A DNA stretch of 64,000 nucleotides from Takakia lepidozioides (Eukaryota; Streptophyta; Takakiopsida; Takakiales; Takakiaceae), in the NCBI GenBank assembly GCA_030704615.1, contig CM060734.1:55878042-55942041 (forward strand), given 5' to 3'. The notes beneath the pieces are model-generated. The model was not told the DNA's origin. It saw only the letters and a list, made by a program, of their open reading frames with translations, and searched no databases. Below are positions 50,135 through 60,696 of this stretch, in pieces (position 1 is the first letter of the stretch; the number at the start of each line of letters is the position of its first letter). The translations under genes were made by a program, and so were the position numbers.

Positions 50135-50281
50135 GTGTTTTTTTTTTTTCATATTTCCAAAATCGCTGGGGGGTGTGAATTCCACCCAGTGCCCATGTGG
50201 CGAGAATATCGAGGTGACAAAGTTGCTATATTCCAGGTGTCAGGTTATCATTGGTCCACGGCGGCCAAATTAGGCTCCAGA
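50135..50281. repeat. Dispersed repeat, copy 1 (left of accA)
   Basis: Runs from a T-tract and CATATTTCCAAAATC to AAATTAGGCTCC. A second copy in the same orientation lies at 57370-57529. The copies share blocks such as CAGTGCCCATGTGGCGAGAA and ATTCCAGGTGTCA, with small indels. Confidence 0.85.
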
Positions 50282-50968
50282 AATTTATCCGGGTGCTTTT
50301 TGGCGAAAATCTCAGCCCCCCATAATTCCTTTGTACAAGTAGCTGACCGATTTTTCGCCAGAAAGAAAAACGGGAGTCCTGGTGTTCCCCTTTTTCAGGA
50401 AAAGAATAAAAATAAAAAATAAAAAAATCCTCGTTTTCACTAGACTAAAGGGCTGAGTCAGTCACGGGCAGCCCAGGAGGACTCCCCTTTTCTCTTGAAA
50501 TTGTTCTAAAAAACAAATCCTCCTTTTTGTTTTCCTAATACTAGACTGAGTCGGGCCGCCCGGAGCTCCCTTTCATAATTTAAAACAAAATTGAAAAATA
50601 TTATTTAAGAAAACAAAAAAAACAATTATTTAGTTTCATTGCACAAAAATTTGGCCGTATAAAAAAAACTAGGCTAAACAATTGTTTTTAAAAAAAAGGA
50701 CTAGGCTTACGAAGCATATGATACGGACACCTGGACCGAACAGAAAAGAAAAGAAAAAAGAAGAAAAAGAAAAAACAAAGGGGTTTGTCTGTAGCATAGA
50801 GGCAGCGTGGTGATCTCCGCCTGCGCTCTTCTCTTGCCTCTCTCTCTCTCTCCCCTTGTTCTTGTCCTCTGCCTCGCTGCTGCCATTTGGGACAGTTAGC
50901 ACTGGATTGCCAGCTGCTGCGCGCATTCCTGGATCTCTATCAATTTCTAGGGAGCGGAGAGGGGATTG

Positions 50969-53900
50969 ATGGGAGGCGCAGTGGCAATGGAGATGTGTCT
51001 GCGTGCTGGATGCACTGTGGATGTGCGCGCAGTGCATTCTGAGAAAGGACTATTGCGAGACGGGAGGGTTGCTGCTGGTGTTGGCGGGGATCAGTTATGT
51101 CTGCAGTTGTCGAGTGCGAGAAATGGCATGGCTCCGGAAAGGCAAGCATTGTTTGCTACGAGGAAGGCTGTCCTTAAGCATTCGGGGGAGCGTGAGCTTA
51201 CCATTTCAGCTAAGATACGCAAAGGCAAGAAGAGTGCAGAGACGGAGTATCCATGGCCAGAGAAAATGGTAGTAGGAGGCGAACTGGAAGGTTCTTTGGC
51301 ATTTCTCTCTCGATTTAAGCCATTGCCAAATAGGCCCAAGCCTGTGACTCTTCCTTTTGAGAGGCCCCTTGTCGACCTGGAGAACAAAATTGACGAGGTT
51401 TGTTCTCAGTTCACAATCTCTTAAGGCTTTCCCGATGACTACTGTGTTCCTCATCAAGTACTAAACATATGCTATCCCATTTCAAGACTGCATCCCGCCG
51501 GAGTTATCAGAATTATGCCTGAATTAGGGTTTAGTTTAATGTGTTCACTTTCTGCTCAGGCGTGCCAAATATGAGAGCTAGTGTTTCTTGATCTATAGTA
51601 TTGTTTATGGCTGTTAGGTGAGGGAGCTCGCAAACAAGACTGGCATGGACTTCAGCGAACAAATAAAGGAACTCGAAGAGAAATACGACCAGGTTACTTT
51701 AAAACCTGCTGAATCTTTAGGATGTGCAGATCCTGGCATCTGGAATGGCCATCCTTCACTCTAATTTTCATTTTACAGTTTTGCCAAGCAGATTTCAATG
51801 TATCAGCCATTGACTTCATTAGGTGGTTGAACACTCCTTATCTCAACAGCTATTCCTATGTGCACCATGTACTTGGAGAGTTTATCCTCTGGATTGTCCT
51901 CAGTTCCTAGTTTCTACTTCTATCCTGCACCAGGATTCCTGCAACACCCCCAGCTGCTGGCAAGATCCTGATAGTGCCTAGCCTTGGTATTTTCCTGCTC
52001 AATGCTGTGGATGCGAGGCAGTCAGCATTGGTATATCTATTGTATTTGGATGATGACGGACTGGTGAGTAAGTCAACAATCGCAAAATGGGAAATTATAA
52101 TTGTTGTTGGGATGTTGCATTTCAGGTTCGCCATGATTTGTATTTGCAACTGACTCCAGTGCAGCGCCTCAGTGTGGCTCGCCATCCGCACCGACCGACG
52201 TTTTTGGACCATGTGTTGAACATAACTGATAAGGTTGGTGGGTCACTCTTTCCACATGCTGATGTGGAGATGCTTTTGATGTCCCACATTACACTGACTG
52301 GATGCTTTCCAAGCGAGGTTGGACACTTTGATGGTGTTTTTGATATTGTCTGGATGCCTGGAACTTTGTCAGTGGGTGGAACTTCATGGAGACCGAGGTG
52401 GATATGATGATCCAGCTTTAGTCTGCGGCATTGGAAAAATTGATGGTATGAGCTTCATGCTCATGGGTCATCAAAAGGGACGGAACACTAAGGAGAACAT
52501 CTTCCGCAACTTTGCCATGCCAACTCCTAATGGGTATTCTTTGACCCCAGCAGGTTCCTTTTGTGAATGGCAGAAGGTATCCAGGCTATGTTTGGTTCTT
52601 GACCCTACGCCTCTTTGAATGAGAGTGTTGTCCCACGGGTCCCTTATCTGTTTGTATTTGTTTATCCTTTGTTGCGGCTAGTATCTGTGCAAACTCTGTA
52701 GACCTTTTCGTTATTGGGTTGATACAAACTGCTGGATTTATACAGGATTGCGTAGCGCATGTGTTCGGAGGAGAGTAGTGTTGTTGGAGTGTTAGGGTAT
52801 AGAGGTTGGCGATGGATGAGCTCACCGCAAAGGTGTTCGTGTGGTGCCCTCTTCCAATTATGTCTTTGCTATTAATGCTTTGGTTGGGCCAGACTGTTTG
52901 TGATTGTGACCTCAAGTCTGATACTTGATACTGGCATTGCTTGAAAGTAACAGCTGCTCAAGAGAGATAGGAAGCCTGTATGGTCTACCTTCGTTCGGGA
53001 TATTGTCTTGTCTGTCTCTTTCGTGGTTAGGTAATGTGGTGTAGAGGTGATATGGCAGGTATCGGAAAGCATTACGGATGATGCGACATGCTGATCATCA
53101 TGGTTTTCCTATTCTATCATTTATCGACACTCCAGGTGCCTATGCTGGCATCAAAGCCGAGGAACTTGGCCAGGTATGGTGGCAGCATGTTGTGTAAAAG
53201 CACTTTTCAGTCATTGAACTTTCAGTGTCATAGCTCTTTTTTTATTCCACTGTAAACTTCTTGTGGGTGCAGGGGGAGGCCATAGCCCACAATTTGAGAG
53301 AGATGTTTGGCCTCAGAGTGCCAATTATTACGACTGTCATTGGTGAGGGTGGCTCTGGTGGTGCGCTGGCTATTGGCTGCTGTGATAAAATGCTTATGCT
53401 TGAGAATGCCGTGTATTATGTTGCAAGGTATGTTCAGCGTGTCACCAAAGTCATTTTTCTAAGTTTTTCTGGTGGAGTTTTGCAGATTTAAATTTGGTAG
53501 AAATTGCAACGTTTCCAGTTAGCCAATGCTGTCAGTTTTCCACTGCTCCACTGAGTTCTTGGTGCTATGTGGGCACCACACCAATATTAAATGGACATAG
53601 GGCTTCGGCCTGCTGAAGCACATTGTTCACTTTCAGTACATGAAAGGCACTCCACATCCGTGACCTTTCTGACCAAAAGAGAATCAGTTGGGCCTAATCA
53701 CTGTCATGGCTGATAACAAAGTCCACAGCTGTTTTAAGCTGCTGTTATTTGACTCTCACTCATTGTTTGGTGTGACTGTTGGCTGGTGCAGCCCTGAGGC
53801 GTGCGCGGCTATTTTATGGAAGTCTGCAGCAGCTGCCCCCAAGGTTGGTTGCTTCTCTTGCCATTGAAGCCTTGAGAATCAATTCAGTGCCAGATCTGTC

Positions 53901-56081
53901 AAAGACATAACAGGTGGTTTAAACAGACTGAAATCCTTTCTGAGCTAAGGATGCCTGCAATGATCAGTGGCACCTCTCGTGCTGATGGTAGAGCATTTGA
54001 TGAAGACAACTCTAAATGGATCTGGAGTCTGTCATTTAGTGCAGAGAGGATGTCTTACTTGAATTTGTGGAGATAAAACAATTCACTGAGACTTGTGGGC
54101 AGCTTACCCCCTGGGATTACTCCTCGGTTGGGGGCTGGAAGATGGACTAGCAGACATCATGTAAAACCAGACATTTGCATCCATGCCTCTATAATGATGT
54201 ATTGTATCTCCAACTGTGCACTCAACGTAAACATGTTGTTACAGGCCACAGAGGCTTTACGCATCACTGGAATGGAGCTGATGAAGCTGGACGTTGTTGA
54301 CGAGGTCATTCCGGTATGTTTCACTGAACACCTCATCCAACAACCGAATTATGTATGGATGTTAAATCTAGTGGAAGTAAGTTGTCTGGCTGCAAGAGTT
54401 GAGAGGGGTTTGTTGGTGATAGGGGATTACTGGTGCAGAGTCTCCTTAAGGGCTGAGTCCTGCCTTTCTTGTATCATTTTGGGCATGTAGGCCTTTATAT
54501 CTTAAATTGGAGGATTAAATACCACTTTCCTGCTTTCTTTGTCTCCGAGGTGCCAGAGTTTTTGTGAGTATCCTACAATTGGCAAGGCATTGTTGGAGTC
54601 CTATGCTTGTACTTGTGTGGACATCCTTGCATAGAAGTTGATTGCAGTTTTTGTGGTCTTGAAGCTAGCATGTAGCAATGAGAAGTGGTGCAATCCAAAT
54701 TGTGACTCATGAATCATAATCTAATGGATTGCAGGAACCATTGGGGGGTGCTCACTCGGATCCAGTTCAAACCTCCAAGAACATTAAGACAGTAATCATG
54801 AAGTATTTGCACGTGAGTGATTTCTTTGGCCTGATTGAGTTTATCTTTGAGCTTAAACTGTTAAATCCATGATTAGGGCTTTAAGGAACCCCAGCTTTGA
54901 GACTGTATGCAAAGATTAGTCTGGGCATCTTAGCAACCTTGGAGGCTCTTTGGACAGGATGATGTGATTGTCGTTTGAGATACTCAGCTTGCAAGGTGGA
55001 CGCCACACCTGGACCCCAACAAACCGAGAGTGCCGCATCACACCAGACTTACGAAAACATCAAGACTTTAGAATGTGCACGTTGTTTGTGGTAGCCTTGT
55101 GGCCATAGACCCCGCAACCAATTTGGGCGGAACAAGAGAGAACAGACACTACCTTTGTGAGGGGCTCACTCCAGTAGTGGGCTTACCTCAATATAAACAA
55201 TTAGTTTGGGCTTTCCAGATTTCCTTCAGAAAGCCCTTCACACAAGCATCAATCTGCCGTGTGTGAGCTTCCCAGCAATTAGATCCCAACAGGGCCAGGG
55301 CTTTAGAATTAAGCCTTGAGATTTTGAAAGTCGGTGAACTAAGGTTCAGGGACTATATTCTTGATGGTCCTGAAGAAGGTCGCTCTCTGATGAGAAAACC
55401 CCCGTAGATTGTATCAGAACATTGATAGTCTTCAGGCAGCCCACACATTGGGCGTGACCACCTCCCTTTCCTCTCTGATTGTGTTAATTGTTCAAATGTA
55501 GACTTCGCACAATTTCAGTGGAGTGCCAAGTTTAGGTAGGCCCTTAAGGTCCTCACCCATGTCTGGAAACGAGTACAGGGAAGTTTTATGCCTAACTTCG
55601 TCCAAACAGGACTTTGGAGTGATAGTTTGAGGCATTCTCAAACACGGTTCCACCACCTCACACTGCCACCACGCCCCACATGGAAGCCCCAGAAACAAGT
55701 GTCCTAAAAGTGAAGCACTGAGATCACCCAGACGTTATGAATTGAGACCGGTTTTGTGGGAATACCTCAGCATGTATCATAGTCACAGCTCCGCAATTTA
55801 TTATCAGTAGACTGATTCTGACTGCATCTTTCACATGACAGGACTTGATGAAGTTGGACCCCGAGACACTGATGCAACAGCGGGTGGCAAAATTTCGGAA
55901 GATGGGGGCTGTTGAGGAAGGTGTGGAAGTTGACCCACATATCAAGCGGAACATGAAGAAGCGGGACGCACCCCTTGAAAATGAAGACCCAAAATTGTTG
56001 CCTGATGGCCTCCAACAATCTCTGGAGTTCAAGAAAGAGAACCCAAGTCCTGTCAATGCCTCTGCCAACAGCAAGGAATAG
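50969..56081 (+). CDS. accA: Plastid acetyl-CoA carboxylase carboxyltransferase subunit alpha
   Basis: Ten exons: 50969-51397, 51618-51692, 52126-52233, 52373-52533, 53059-53173, 53273-53427, 53792-53843, 54245-54313, 54735-54812 and 55842-56081. All join in frame to 493 residues. The first 80 or so residues look like a plastid transit peptide. Family blocks follow: [64 protein letters not shown], then [14 protein letters not shown] (about residues 319-332) and [18 protein letters not shown]. The product pairs with the beta subunit to move the carboxyl from carboxybiotin to acetyl-CoA, giving malonyl-CoA for plastid fatty-acid synthesis. It lacks the very long C-terminal extension I recall for Arabidopsis CAC3 and ends in a short charged tail. 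Splice sites are standard GT-AG. The last intron is about 1 kb. Confidence 0.93.
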
Positions 56082-57369
56082 AAGGCTGTATGATTTGTTC
56101 GAGGAAGAATGAAAACTCTTGAAGTAAACACTGCATAATTCTTGTGGAGCCCTTACAGCAGTTGTAGTTCCTGGCCTCATCTCTCTGGTTCCAATTTCCC
56201 AATACACGTCCTTCAATTTGGAATGGACTGTAATTTAGTAGAGACCCGATTACCTTAGCGTTGCCCATAGTTTTTTCCAATCCTGTTCTGCGGTATACAT
56301 AGGACCAACAATTTGGTAGTTGGCCTGATGCCATTGATCCTCTTTGTGAGGCTACCTTCCTTTGGTAGCCTTTTTCTGTCAGGACCAAGAGATGTGAACC
56401 ATCCACATCACCACAGGGTTGGTTCACCTGCAGTGCGGCCAATGCTATTTCTGGGGCAAGTGTCATTCCCACGCATGTATGAGCATGGGAACTTGCAAGG
56501 GGTGACCAAGAGATTTGTGTCAGGCTGGGTTGAAAATAGAGTATGTAGCAGAGCAGAGAGTCACGTTGCAGAGGGAGTAGTTTAGTCACAAGAGATAAAA
56601 TAGTAGGCATGGAGGCTGAGTTGTAATATAGGCATCCACAATTGGAAATATATTTGCCTGACTTTGCATCTAGGATGTCCTCCATGTCTATGCTGTGACA
56701 GCAATGTCTTCAGGGTGCAGATTCCCATGAAATCCAGGAGATCCACAATAAGCAGGGATCATCTCAACCTTCATGCCTTCGGAAACCATGGATGAAGGTT
56801 CAAGTAGAGACAGCAGTCTGTCTGAGGCACTACAAAACATGGTAGGTCTCACCTGAACCATGAAGATATCCATACTGTTGCAACCACGAGTCTAAGCCCA
56901 TGTTTCTAGATGTCAAGGTTCTCTAAGGTCACGAGTAAAAAAACATGTCCAGCTTCATTGAACTCAGTTGAAATTGCCTTACTATATACGTGAGTACCTA
57001 CTGTCAGCCCAGTCTGTCTAAACATCTATGGATACTGTTAGAGCAGGTTTGAGTTGTGGCTTGAGAGGGTTCTTTCTGAACCTCTACCATTACACAAGCT
57101 GGGCGGAGGTCAAAATTATACACTGATTACTGTCACTAAGCCCTTTTCTCCACACAAATTACAGCCAAATATTGTACGCTGGTTTGAGCAGATTCTAGTG
57201 AGTGAGTGACCCAACCCCTGTGAGTGACTATTTAGAATCTAATTGTAATTCCAGCCAGCAGTGCAATAACTCCGGAGGGAAAACAATATGAATAATGTAA
57301 GAACTTAATGTACGCGTGCAATCTGATGGGTTTAGGGTTTAGGGGTAGGGTTCAGGCAGCGCATAGTGG
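56082..57369. other. 3' flank of accA, no gene recognised
   Basis: Presumably begins with the accA 3' UTR. Open frames on the minus strand at 56.05-56.69 kb are broken pieces without motifs. Confidence 0.4.
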
Positions 57370-57529
57370 CAGTGTTTTTTTTTTCATATTTCCAAAATCC
57401 CTGGCGGGGCCACCTGTGAATTCAACCCAGTGCCCATGTGGCGAGAAAATCGAGGTGACAAAGTTAGAAAAGTGGCTATATTCCAGGTGTCACGTTATCA
57501 TTGGTCCACGTCGGCAAAATTAGGCTCCT
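57370..57529. repeat. Dispersed repeat, copy 2 (right of accA)
   Basis: The same orientation and order of blocks as the copy at 50135-50281, including the leading T-tract. The pair brackets the whole accA gene. Confidence 0.85.
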
Positions 57530-57707
57530 TAAATTTATGAAAAACCGTCACAAAGTTATCTCAATAGATTTTAATTTTTGTGCCTAAAAGTCTTTTTTTG
57601 CGACTCCTAGGGGTCGCAGCTGAAGATTGCGATTTTAGTACTCTATCCCATGCGACCTGCAACCCAAAAAGAACATAAAAAATCGATGCTTCTATGGGAG
57701 AAAGATG

Positions 57708-57786
57708 ATCTCTCTCTCTCTCTCTCCAGATGTGGAGAGAGTTGTCAGTGACATAAGTGCTCCTGCGGTTATATATATATATATAA
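57708..57786. repeat. CT and AT microsatellites
   Basis: A (TC)n run at about 57708-57727 is followed by an (AT)n run at about 57771-57785. Confidence 0.75.
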
Positions 57787-57851
57787 CCGGATAGATAACC
57801 AACTGTTATTAGAGACAAGAATAAATAACCGCCCAACATTGGTAGTAACCA

Positions 57852-58085
57852 TGTTTGGTATACCTTCAAAGGTATAACGTTTGATTTACAAAGAAACTTA
57901 TGTAAATCAGTCTATATTTATGTAGAGGTACCGTGATGAGGTAGTAGCCCTATTTGACATACCTACAGAGGTATAGGTCTGATTTACAAATAAACTTAGT
58001 TAAGTTGGTCTATATGTAGGTAGAGATATCGTCATGAGGTAGTAGCCCTGTTTGGTATATCTACAGAGGTATAAAATTTGATTAC
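57852..58085. repeat. Tandem repeat, period about 97 bp
   Basis: About 2.4 units. Each has a TGTTTGGTATA-like start, then CAGAGGTATA, a GATTTACAAA block and ATGAGGTAGTAGCCC. Unit starts fall near 57853, 57950 and 58048. Divergence between units is moderate. Confidence 0.85.
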
Positions 58086-58489
58086 TAATGAGACTTATGA
58101 GTACTCCAATTTGCAAGCAATCCAACACAATATTTGAGCACCCAATTATATGTGGAGACCACAGTTCCTAACTGTTGGTTTTGATGGGGTTTCAAAGAGC
58201 TCAATTTGCACTAATGATGCACAATGATTTGGTGTCTTTGAATTAGAGATTTGATAGGTTACATATCAAGAAAACATACCATTCGTGTTGTTGAAACCTC
58301 TGATGCCAATGCTTCATTCGCCTGCTCAAACTCTTGGAGGTGCTTCTCCAACTCCCTCTCATCCCATGAATCTTGGGTGTGCTCGTTTTGTTCATTCATT
58401 GGCAAATGCATCTCGGGTAATTTCTGTGATAGCACATTTCTATAAGCTTAATCTCATTGCCGCCCATTTATTGACCCTTTATAGTTTTT

Positions 58490-59190
58490 TTGGTTGTCGG
58501 TTGAGATGAGTGGATTTATCAACAAATAGAACAAGGTCATCTGCATAAGCAACTGCAGGAACGTTGTTGGGTGAAGTAATGTATTGGTATCCAATGACAC
58601 CGCGGTCAAACCATCTTAGAAAAAACTCCGAAAAGACAATAAATAGGTATGGGCTGAGTGTACCTCATTGTTGATTGTTATACGAGATGTATCTCCAAAT
58701 TAAGGTCTAAAATATGTGGTCGTATTGCATATGTGTATATTGCCAACGAGCATAACTGCATTCTGCGAGTATCTAAGTCAGACATGCCGCAAGCATGCGG
58801 GCAATATGGTCAATGGAGCCAAATGTATTTTTAAAAGTATGTCTTGATGAGTAAATTATCGTGCATCTTCTAGGAAGATTTAATAAGTTGGATTTAGGCT
58901 AGTTGTGCTTTTTGCAGTTCTAAATCCTTATTGTGAGTTACTGATGATGTTGTTTTCCATAAGATGTAAGAAGAGTGCCGGTCATCGGTGTTGGTGCATA
59001 GCTATTTATACATGGTATTGGCGAGAGCTGTAGGTCTATAATTGCCAAGTTGAGTGGGGTTATCTTTTCTAAAATGAGTATTGTTCTACTATTTTTCCAG
59101 TACTTGGGTATTTTGTGAAGTATTTGGCTTTGTTTTATCTTTGGTGTGAAGAAACATGCTCATGATCATCCCTCTATTATTCACAACAGA
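58490..59190 (-). mobile_element. LINE reverse-transcriptase remnant, second family
   Basis: The minus strand, read across frame changes, shows QLGNYRPTALANTMYK (59051-59004), the fragments SNSQ and GFRTAKST, then TLSPYLFIVFSEFFLRW and the catalytic AYADDLVLFVDKS (near 58,550-58,510). These are ordered reverse-transcriptase blocks of a non-LTR retrotransposon. Many stops and frameshifts mean it is long dead. The blocks differ from those at 27.5-28.0 kb, so a different LINE lineage is likely. Confidence 0.8.
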
Positions 59191-59309
59191 TGGTACAATC
59201 AGCCTCATACTAAACCAAAAAATAGACCAAAAATTGATTACCTTAAATTAGCTAGTTATCTTTTTTGAGTTGAGCATAACAAACAAAAAACTATACATCA
59301 TTCAATATA

Positions 59310-59512
59310 TCCTTTATTTACCCGGCGGGGTATAGAAAGGGTAAATCATTTATCCTTACCCGGTCAAAAGTATTGACCTTTATCCTTTACCCGTAGGCTA
59401 AATAAATGGACATATAAATAATTTACCCTTACCCGGAGGATAAATAATCCTCTGATTTCTATTTACCCTTATCCGGAGGGTAAGAAAAAATCTATTTACC
59501 CGCACAACACTG
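59310..59512. repeat. TTTACCC-rich segment ending CAACACTG
   Basis: Six or so TTTACCC or TTACCC words, one with its complement (ATTTACCC...GGGTAAAT), are packed in 200 bp. The right end reads GCACAACACTG, a terminus often seen in hAT elements (recalled). It may be a small non-autonomous hAT. The left end was not found. Confidence 0.4.
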
Positions 59513-59878
59513 GTTTATACCACACTAAACCTTCTACATGGATTACTGGCATGGCTTCCTATGAGTCCCTTTTGTTCATATTCCATGCGGCACACCAAGT
59601 GGTATTTCTCTTTGTAAAAGACAGTAGTTGCGTGATACCATGTCACTGACATCCCGTACGAACTGTGGATTCAACGAGAAACAAAACCTAAACAGCCAAA
59701 ACAGAATGTGAACAGTTTATTGCAGTATTTTTTTTTTTTTCCAAATTTTCGCCCTCACTGAAATCTCTCTCCAACAGAAGGACAAACCTTTCCAATCATC
59801 ACGACTTGAATTCACACTTTCAGAAGGTGCTGATGTAGATGACGGAGAAAGGTTGTATTGTAGTGCACCTCAATCTTG

Positions 59879-60352
59879 CTATGCCATGAAGTGAAAATCT
59901 AGCTGTGCTGTTTCCCTACAGGCCGAGGAGGCATCATAGCAATGACTCACAACGGTGTTGGTCTTGGGATTACCGAGTTGGATGGACACTGGACCCCATT
60001 TCAGCACACAGCCTAGTCCTTTAATAATGAGGTCTTGGGAAGGTTCAGCAAGGAGGGTTACTATGGCCTCTGCTAGTGCACACCGGAGGTTGTGCAAGCA
60101 GGCTGAAAAATTCATGTACTTGAGCAAGAGTCTGATCCCTCTGAATGGCAAAGTACCAGGCAAGTGCTGTCTTTCATAAAAGTCTGCACCCAGCACATCA
60201 AGCATAAATTGCAACCTCACGAGCATGTGCAAGTTGTTTGTTCGGCTGCATGATGTCCTTAGAGTGGCCCTAAGGAGGGGGAAGGGAGCAGCCAAGAGCA
60301 GACAGAGGAACACCAGCACCACCACCACATACGCCAGGTTGATCCTCCCCAT
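59879..60352 (-). CDS. Hypothetical secreted or membrane-anchored protein, 157 residues
   Basis: An intronless frame begins MGRINLAYVVVVLVFLCLLL, a clear signal peptide or N-terminal anchor of about 25 residues. The rest is 130 residues with several cysteines (CSRTNN, CLHNLRC, GLGC, SHCY and SACRE), compatible with a small disulfide-bonded extracellular protein. No family was recognised. It is the longest frame in its area, its neighbour is the ferredoxin-like gene on the same strand 345 bp upstream, and nothing points to a shared role. Whether it is expressed cannot be judged from sequence. Confidence 0.5.
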   Translation of the reverse strand: MGRINLAYVVVVLVFLCLLLAAPFPLLRATLRTSCSRTNNLHMLVRLQFMLDVLGADFYERQHLPGTLPFRGIRLLLKYMNFSACLHNLRCALAEAIVTLLAEPSQDLIIKGLGCVLKWGPVSIQLGNPKTNTVVSHCYDASSACRETAQLDFHFMA

Positions 60353-60696
60353 CCGATGCTTGAAGCCGCCCCATCTACTCTATGAAAGTCCACTACACTT
60401 CACCCAATCTGCTACATTTGATCCCTCTCTGCTCTGCTGGTTTGAAATCCGCACCCACAAATTCAACACAAGCCTTGTACAAGACTGTTGTAGCGGATCT
60501 TCAGTTTCAGGGTTCAGGAAAATTTTGATGAATAAATGGATATGTTCATTTATTGGCATCTTCTTCAGTGCGAATAAATCCAGTCACAGAAGTAATAGTA
60601 GTCAATAGTATTATTATCAATTAACAATTAATCAGAGTCACTTTGCACACGCCTGGATGTTTACAATACCTATTCCTAGTGTTATTCGCCTGCCAC

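Noticed and set aside
54970-55740. Gene inside the last accA intron
   Set aside because: Only short frames without motifs. The intron ends are well defined by flanking exons.
59310-59512. Interstitial telomeric repeat
   Set aside because: The word is TTTACCC, whose complement is GGGTAAA. The plant telomere is TTTAGGG/CCCTAAA, so these are different sequences.
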